Shown piece by piece: positions 57,774-64,000 of a stretch of DNA of 64,000 nt; position 1 is the first letter of the stretch, and each line of letters begins with the position of its first letter. The stretch is from Eucommia ulmoides (Eukaryota > Streptophyta > Magnoliopsida > Garryales > Eucommiaceae): contig CM028328.1 of the NCBI GenBank assembly GCA_016647705.1, positions 43,841,429-43,905,428 on the forward strand, given 5' to 3'. The notes beneath the pieces are model-generated. The model was not told where the DNA came from, searched no databases, and saw only the letters and a list, made by a program, of their open reading frames with translations. The translations under genes and the position numbers were made by a program.

Positions 57774-59488
57774 TATTTCTGGATTGATTAAGTTTAATGT
57801 TCACATATTATTTCTATATTTTTTTTTTGTAAATTTAATGTCTATAATTCCCATATATTATACTTTCTCTTTTATCTTATTTCTTTAATTTAATTTATTT
57901 AACCGTTTCTCATCTCCAAACATAGATTCTGAGAAACCTTCTCTAAACGAGGCCCTCAATTTCTTCTTAGAGCTAAAAGAAGTTGTCACTAGAGTGTCCC
58001 GATTGCAACGGAATTTGCAATAGTTGTTCATTGCTCTCTCAATTGGCTTCCCTTTTGGAGGCGGTAGATAGGAAGAAATATCTCCTGGAATCCTCCATGA
58101 AAATGGTGGACACAATGGTAGTAATGGGATGAACTCATGAACCAGGTGCCTAGAGAGAGAGAAAGAGAGAGCCATTGTCATTCTCCAGGGAAGGGGTTGA
58201 GACATCCCTCCACTTGGTACATCTTCGATCCCTTCAGCTTGATCGATCTTTTGTGACCATCTTTCTCTTTCTTTTTTGCTCATCTCTCACACTCTCTTCT
58301 AGGCGTCGCTTGGACATCGACAAGGTGGAATTTGGTTCTCCTATCTATATAGCCTGGTCCAAGTTGGCGATAGGTTGGTGCATAGGTCATAGGAGAGCTT
58401 GAAATGGCGCAACACATCCATAAAGGTTGTTATTGTCACGTCATCTAATAGGTCATCACATCCATTCACGTTCTTGTTGAACTGATCCTAGTGTACTAGT
58501 TTCCATGTCCTGTGAATGGTCCTCAATTAAAGTATCTGGAGTCGATGTAAAATTTGTAGAAAGAACCGTAAGGGTGTGCCCAATAAAGTTCCTTCATCAT
58601 GAGAGTAAGAGTTCAATTGAAAATATGAGTTTAAGGGTTAAATAAGAAACCTATTCATTACCTGGTGTGTCATTGTCCTGCTATTTATAAGAGAGAAATC
58701 TAATAGCTACGAAAAATTAAGGTTTTGAGCTCAGATTATTAGTGTAATTCAACAAGTTTAATCAGGTAGCGTGTGGCATGATTAAGTCATTAGACCTTGA
58801 CTTTCAGCCCATCAAATGAAACCCATTGCCTATTTGAGGGATTGGGGGAAAAGGCCAAGCCCATGGGAATTAATGTAGAGACCCTGCTGGTTGCATGGAG
58901 AATCTACATAATCCTCACTACTCACTGATCGAACCATGGCAGGATAGCATATGTAGGAGGTTAAGAAAGGTGCCCGACTCGGAGACCATCGTTGGTTACT
59001 GGAGAATTTGGCTAGTGCACGACGAATACCCCAGATGACCCCCTATAATATAGTCAATAAGCGCTGACCGATAAAAAGTGGTAGGTGATTTGTGCCTCTC
59101 TGACACGTGATGGCTTTGAATTGTGCAAGTGGTACCACGAAAGTACCTCTCATCGTTGTTATTTTTATTTTTTTTGGGTACAAGTTGTGGGTTTGATTCC
59201 ATCTTAAATCCACATAATGATAAGATTACACTTTGTACCATAACTAAGTATACAGGTTGTTAGATTTTGCACTCAAATTAATATTTTAAATTTCATTGCA
59301 TTACTCTTTAAATTTTCAAATTTTTGCTTCATTAACTCCTTTAACTAGGCCGGATCACGTTTTTTACCGAAGTTTTGTCAAGATTTTGGCAAATGTATTA
59401 TTTAGTGAGAAGTGACAAATTTAGTCAAGTTTTTATTTTAATTCAATATTGAGTTCCCCCTCATTTCCTTTAGCATTTACCATCTCAA

Positions 59489-59519
<31 letters not shown>

Positions 59520-59764
59520 AAACAACACAAACTTGAAATAACTTTAGGACAAAAACAACCATATATATTAATTATATGTGTAACATGAAAAAGAAACCAA
59601 CAATCTTACAAGGCATACTGTAAATATATATATATCGCAATTTTATTGCGAAGAGTAGAGACTCATTAATTTGTAGACTCCATTTCAACGGTGATTGGTA
59701 GTGGTAAATTTATTCGGATGGCTTCGCGTAATATAGGGAAATGTAGGGTAGGAAGTGTAAATAT

Positions 59765-60071
59765 CTAGCAAAGAGGAGGATGAGGCAGCTTGCACTTGTC
59801 AGGGAGCTGAAAGGCGAGGTTAGGGTCAATCCCGAGCGACGGCAAGAGCTTTTTGTAAGAGCAAAGGCATCGGATGTCGGCGTGAGACAGCGCCTGGCAA
59901 CACTCCGGTGACGGTGGCCGTGGGTTCGGCGGAGTCACCGACGGCTTGCAAGCCATGAGACCCGCACCATTCATCCCGCAGACTGTTTGGCCTTCCGACA
60001 CTTGAATTCCGACGTCCATCAATGAGACAGCCACCACTACTAAAACCTTTAGCTTTTATGGATATCTCCAT
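59765..60071 (-). pseudogene. DIR1-like lipid-transfer protein, copy 2, frameshifted
   Basis: The start codon (60069-60071) and TATA box (60122-60133) are intact, but one extra T near 60053-60056 shifts the frame after MEISIK, so the signal peptide and mature part cannot be read from it. In the correct frame the eight-cysteine core is complete (VCGMNGAGLMAC, PECC, IRCLCSYKK, DKCKLPHPPLC) and ends in TAG directly after the eighth cysteine. Copies 1 and 3 have TCG there and read on for 34 residues. Ending at the last cysteine is normal for this family, so copy 2 may keep the ancestral stop. Confidence 0.8.
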
Positions 60072-60121
60072 TTTGTTATCACCCTTTAGTAATTTGCCTG
60101 AACAAACCCTTTGCATCTGTC

Positions 60122-60133
60122 TATATTTATATA
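60122..60133 (-). promoter_or_regulatory. TATA box of DIR1-like copy 2
   Basis: TATATAAATATA on the minus strand, preceded by CCATTGG, about 50 bases before the Met codon. Confidence 0.65.
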
Positions 60134-60348
60134 CCAATGGGAGACTTGCAAATAGTTCCCAAATAAATAAATTGTTCATAATTTCATGTGTATTTGATTT
60201 AACTGGTCAAATAATAGTGAAATCAACAATCATAAATAATTCATTTATTTTATTTGAGCGTTGCGCTTTTAATTCTCTATTTTCGGAGAGCATGTTAAGC
60301 GACGGTTTTATCTACTTTTCTACCATTTCTAGTTAGGTTTTATTAAAA

Positions 60349-60383
60349 CTAGCGTATGACCCATGTCTGAAGGCACGCTGTCA
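60349..60383 (-). other. Helitron 3' terminus upstream of DIR1 copy 2
   Basis: The minus strand reads GCGTGCCTTCAGACATGGGT, then CATACGCTAGT. The terminal CTAG|T is intact. The hairpin is partly degraded (CGTG...CATG). It sits about 216 bases before the TATA box. Confidence 0.75.
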
Positions 60384-61059
60384 AAAACAATTGAGCCTAA
60401 TTTAATAATTTGTCTTCAATTTAATTTATAAAAAATTTAATGTTTCAGTTTTATTACAAAATTTAATATCCATATATAAATGTAATGCTCATAATTTTTA
60501 TATATTATATTTTTGTTGTTATATTATTTTTTTAATATTTTAGTATTATTACAAAATTTAATGTTGATTTATTATTTCTATAATTTTCGTTAATTTAATG
60601 TTCATAATTTTCATATATTATATTTTTTATCTTTTATTTAATTTAAATTTTGTCAATTTAATGGTTCAGCATTGTTACTAAATTTAGTTTAATTTATTTT
60701 CTATAAAATTAATTTCCATTGATTATGTATAGTACATTTCATCTTTTATAAGTTTGAGTATTATTACTAAAATGAATTTTCATATATTATTTCTATAATT
60801 TTTATAAATTTAATGTAAATAATTTATATTGCGTATATTACATTTTTTTTCTTTTATATCATTTTTTAATTTAATTCCGTAAATTTAATATTTTAATGTT
60901 ATTGCTAAATTTAATGTGCATATATTAATTCTATAATTTTGATGAATTTAATGTCCATATTTTTATGTATTATATTTTCACTTTTACATTATTTCTAATT
61001 TAACTTTCGTAAATGTAATATTTCCGGATTGATTAAGTTTAATGTTCACATATTATTTC
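60384..61059 (-). repeat. AT-rich degenerate minisatellite, unit 2
   Basis: This is nearly identical to the unit 1 array and contains the unoccupied LINE target site near 61004-61016. Confidence 0.75.
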
Positions 61060-62602
61060 TCTGAACGAGGCCCTCAATTTCTTCTCAGAGCTAAAAGAAG
61101 TTGTCACTAGAGTGTCCCGATTGCAACGAAATTTGCAATAGTTGTTCATTGCTCTCTCAATTGGCCTTTTGGAGGCGGTAGATAGGAAGAAATATCTCCT
61201 GGAATCCTCCATGAAAATGGTGGACACAATGGCAATAATGGGATGAACTCATGAACCCGGTGCCTAGAGAGAGAGAAAGAGAGAGCCATTGTCATTCTCC
61301 AGGGAAGGGGTTGAGACATCCCTCCACTTGGTACATCTTTGATCCCTTCAGCTTGATCGATCTTTTGTGACCATTTTTCTCTTTCTTTTTTGCTCATCTC
61401 TCGCACTCTCTTCTAGGCGTTGCTTGGACATCGACAAGGTGGAATTTGGTTCTCCTATCTATATAGCCTGGTCCAAGTTGGCGATAGGTTGGTGCATAGG
61501 TCATAGGAGAGCTTGAAATGGCGCAACACATCCATAAAGGTTGTTATTGTCACGTCATCTAATAGGTCATCACATCCATTCACGTTCTTGTTGAACTGAT
61601 CCTAGTGTACTAGTTTCCATGTCCTGTGAATGGTCCTCAATTAAAGTATCTGGAGTCGATGTAAAATTTGTAGAAAGAACCGTAAGGGTGTGCCCAATAA
61701 AGTTCTTTCATCATGAGAGTAAGAGATCAAATGAAAATATGAGTTTAAGGGTTAAATAAGAAACCTATTCATTACCTGGTGTGTCATTGTCCTGCTATTT
61801 ATAGGAGAGAAATCTAATAGCTACGAAAAATTAAGGTTTTGAGCTCAGATTATTAGTGTAATTCAACAAGTTTAATCAGGTAGCGTGTGGCATAATTAAG
61901 TCATTAGACCTTGACTTTCAGCCCATCAAATGAAACCCATTGCCTATTTGAGGGATTGGGGGAAAAGGCCAAGCCCATGGGAATTAATGTAGAGACCCTG
62001 CTGGTTGCATGGAGAATCTACATAATCCTCACTACTCATTGATCGAACCATGGCAGGATAGCATATGTAGGGGGTCAAGAAAGGTGCCCGACTCGGAGAC
62101 CATCGTTGGTTACCCGAGAATTTGGCTAGTGCACGACGAATACCCCAGATGACCCCCTATAATATAGTCAATAAGCGCTGACCGATAAAAAGTGGTAGGT
62201 GATTTGTGGCTCTCTGACACGTGATGGCTTTGAATTGTGCAAGTGGTACCACGAAAGTACCTCTCATCGTTGTTATTTTTATTTTTTTTGGGTACAAGTT
62301 GTGGGTTTGATTCCATCTTAAATCCACATAATGATAAGATTACACTTTGTACCATTCAAACTAAGTATACAGGTTGTTAGATTTTGCACTCTAATTAATA
62401 TTTTAAATTTCATTGCATTACTCTTTAAATTTTCAAATTTTTGCTTCATTAACTCCTTTAACTAGGCCGGATCACGTTTTTTACCGAAGTTTTGTCAAGA
62501 TTTTGGCAAATGTATTATTTAGTGAGAAGTGACAAATTTAGTCAAGTTTTTATTTTAATTCAATATTGAGTTCCCCCTCATTTCCTTTAGCATTTACCAT
62601 CT

Positions 62603-62603
<1 letters not shown>

Positions 62604-62646
<43 letters not shown>
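62604..62646. repeat. (CA)n microsatellite, unit 3
   Basis: The longest of the three CA runs in equivalent positions, roughly twice that of unit 1. Confidence 0.85.
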
Positions 62647-62647
<1 letters not shown>

Positions 62648-62790
62648 CAACACAAACTTGAAATAACTTTAGGACAAAAACAACCATATTTATTAATTAT
62701 ATGTGTAACATGAAAAAGAAACCAACAATCTTACAAGGCATACTGTAAATATATATATATCGCAATTTTATTGCGAAGAGTTGAGACTCA

Positions 62791-63195
62791 TTAATTTGTA
62801 GACTCCATTTCAACGGTGATTGGTAGTGGTAAATTTATTCGGATGGCTTCGCGTAATATAGGGAAATGTAGGGTAGGAAGTGTAAATATCGAGCAAAGAG
62901 GAGGATGAGGCAGCTTGCACTTGTCAGGGAGCTGAAAGGCGAGGTTAGGGTCAATCCCGAGCGACGGCAAGAGCTTTTTGTAAGAGCAAAGGCATCGGAT
63001 GTCGGCGTGAGACAGCGCCTGGCAACACTCCGGTGACGGTGGCCGTGGGTTCGGCGGAGTCACCGACGGCTTGCAAGCCATGAGACCCGCACCATTCATC
63101 CCGCAGACTGTTTGGCCTTCCGACACTTGAATTCCGACGGCCATCAATGAGACAGCCACCACTACTAAAACCTTTAGCTTTATGGATATCTCCAT
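62791..63195 (-). CDS. DIR1-like lipid-transfer protein, copy 3, intact
   Basis: A 134-residue secreted eight-cysteine protein of the DIR1 type. A signal peptide (MEISIKLKVLVVVAVSLMAV, cleavage likely after VSEG or nearby) leads to a mature domain C-x9-C-x15-CC-x9-CxC-x22-C-x7-C. PPNPRPPSPECC has the PxxP feature of DIR1, and the CxC with SYKKLLPSLGID is typical of the family that binds long-chain lipids in the apoplast. The start at 63195 is chosen because the TATA box lies about 50 bases upstream; the longer frame beginning MNNLF runs through the TATA box. A 34-residue tail after the last cysteine is unusual and results from TCG where copy 2 has TAG. No intron is visible. This is the only copy with start and frame both intact. 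Confidence 0.85.
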   Translation of the reverse strand: MEISIKLKVLVVVAVSLMAVGIQVSEGQTVCGMNGAGLMACKPSVTPPNPRPPSPECCQALSHADIRCLCSYKKLLPSLGIDPNLAFQLPDKCKLPHPPLCSIFTLPTLHFPILREAIRINLPLPITVEMESTN

Positions 63196-63245
63196 TTTGT
63201 TATCACCCTTTAGTAATTTGCCTGAACAAACCCTTTGCATCTGTC

Positions 63246-63257
63246 TATATTTATATA
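63246..63257 (-). promoter_or_regulatory. TATA box of DIR1-like copy 3
   Basis: TATATAAATATA on the minus strand, preceded by CCATTGG. The distance to the Met codon (about 50 bases) leaves room for a leader of roughly 20 bases. Confidence 0.7.
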
Positions 63258-63472
63258 CCAATGGGAGGCTTGCAAATAGTTCCCAAATAAATAAATTGTT
63301 CATAATTTCATGTGTATTTGATTTAACTGGTCAAATAATAGTGAAATCAACAATCGTAAATAATTCATTTATTTTATTTGAGCATTGCGCTTTTAATTCT
63401 CTATTTTCGGAGAGCTTGTTAAGCGACGGTTTTATCTACTTTTCTACCATTTCTAGTTATGTTTTATTAAAA

Positions 63473-63507
63473 CTAGCGTATGATCCATGTCTGAAGGCAC
63501 ACTGTCA
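63473..63507 (-). other. Helitron 3' terminus upstream of DIR1 copy 3
   Basis: The minus strand ends ATCATACGCTAGT after GTGTGCCTTCAGACATGG. CTAG|T is intact and the hairpin is weakened. It lies in the same place relative to the gene as in units 1 and 2, so the Helitron insertion preceded the triplication. Confidence 0.75.
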
Positions 63508-64000
63508 AAAATAATTGAGCCTAATTTAATAATTTGTCTTCAATTTAATTTATAAAAAATTTAATGTTTCAGTTTTATTACAAAATTTAATATCCATATA
63601 TAAATGTAATGCCAATAATTTTTGTATATTATATTTTTTTTTTAAATTATTTTTTTAATTTCATATTCATAAATTTAATATTTTAGTTTTACTAAATTTA
63701 ATGTTGATTTATTATTTCTTTAATTTTCGTTAATTTAATGTTCATAATTTTCATATATTATATTTTTTATTTTTTATTTTATTTAAATTTTTTCAATTTA
63801 ATGGTTCAGCATTGTTACTAAATTTAGTTTAATTTATTTTTTATAAAATTAATTTCCATAGATCATGTATATTACATTTCATCTTTTATATTATTTCTTT
63901 AATTTAATTTCTATAAACTTAAAAGTTGAGAAAATTAATTTTCATATATTATTTCTATAATTTTTATAAATTTAATGTCAATAATTTCTATTGCGTATAT

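Larger units (their letters stand above)
57891..61059 (-). repeat. Tandem unit 2 (DIR1-like module)
   Basis: The second unit. It is more similar to unit 3 than to unit 1: both share the 104-bp segment missing from unit 1 and the same base changes around the gene. An LTR-like part holds a minus-strand TATA (CTCTTATAAATAG at 58680-58692). A 132-codon minus-strand frame at 57885-58283 (MSKKERERWSQKIDQAEGIE onward) has a counterpart in unit 3 but matches no protein I know and is broken by a 4-base deletion there; it is not called a gene. Confidence 0.85.
61060..64000 (-). repeat. Tandem unit 3 (DIR1-like module), runs off the window
   Basis: The third unit starts abruptly in CTCTGAACGAGGCCCTC, so it lacks the first part seen in units 1 and 2. 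The LTR-like part has a minus-strand TATA (CTCCTATAAATAG at 61795-61807). A 4-base deletion relative to unit 2 lies near 61163. The AT-rich array after 63508 continues to the window end and has diverged more than that of unit 2. Confidence 0.85.

Noticed and set aside
57885-58283. 132-codon minus-strand frame in unit 2 with a counterpart in unit 3
   Set aside because: It is frameshifted in unit 3 and stopped in unit 1, matches no family I know, and lies in LTR-like sequence with its own TATA box.
1-64000. tRNA, rRNA or microRNA genes
   Set aside because: I saw no convincing cloverleaf or rRNA core. Primer-binding sites resemble tRNA 3' ends only because they pair with them.

Overview
This window is plant nuclear DNA, most likely from a eudicot. 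The evidence is AT-rich, intron-bearing and heavily repeated sequence that contains a Helitron with RepHel gene remains, Tat/Ogre-like and Athila-like Ty3 elements, SIRE/Maximus-like Ty1 elements, an L1-type LINE carrying an RNase H domain, and a small gene family related to the DIR1 lipid-transfer protein. The species cannot be fixed from the sequence. Almost all of the 64 kb is nested transposable elements. The only ordinary host gene I recognise is the DIR1-like gene, present as three tandem copies, of which only the third looks intact.

Layout. 1-3594 is AT-rich DNA that ends in a plus-strand Helitron 3' terminus. 3613-14577 is a complete Helitron on the minus strand: A|TC at the 5' end, hairpin plus CTAG|T at the 3' end, and a broken RepHel gene (zinc finger, HUH Rep core, PIF1-type helicase). 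Its 5' half is non-coding and holds minisatellites and two gag-like fragments. 15353-45061 is a nest of LTR retrotransposons. A Tat/Ogre-like element (from 16104) carries a minus-strand SIRE-like solo LTR inside its own LTR. Two pol-less SIRE-like elements follow head to tail (about 25981-33089 and 33090-45061). The 5' LTR of the second contains an Ogre-type solo LTR with a perfect 5-bp target duplication, and its interior contains an Athila-like fragment.

45110-64000 is a tandem triplication with a period of about 3.12-3.14 kb. Each unit has an LTR-like non-coding part, a minus-strand DIR1-like gene, a Helitron 3' terminus about 170-180 bp upstream of the longest open frame, and an AT-rich degenerate minisatellite. 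A 9.6-kb LINE with a 13-bp target-site duplication (48135-57760) interrupts unit 1; the unoccupied site is preserved in unit 2.

The most unusual object is ORF1 of that LINE. Before an RRM domain it carries four tandem zinc-binding repeats, each C-x2-C-x33-C-C, with a conserved ALxxLG/DALDSLG segment just before the double cysteine. That is the spacing and consensus of RPB10, the small zinc subunit shared by eukaryotic RNA polymerases I, II and III. I do not know of a description of an RPB10-like array in a LINE ORF1, and it is the best candidate here for an undescribed system.

Gene interplay is limited, since nearly every reading frame is a decayed transposon gene. The live biological questions are the LINE ORF1 architecture, the Helitron ends near the DIR1 promoters, and the reciprocal nesting of the two LTR families.
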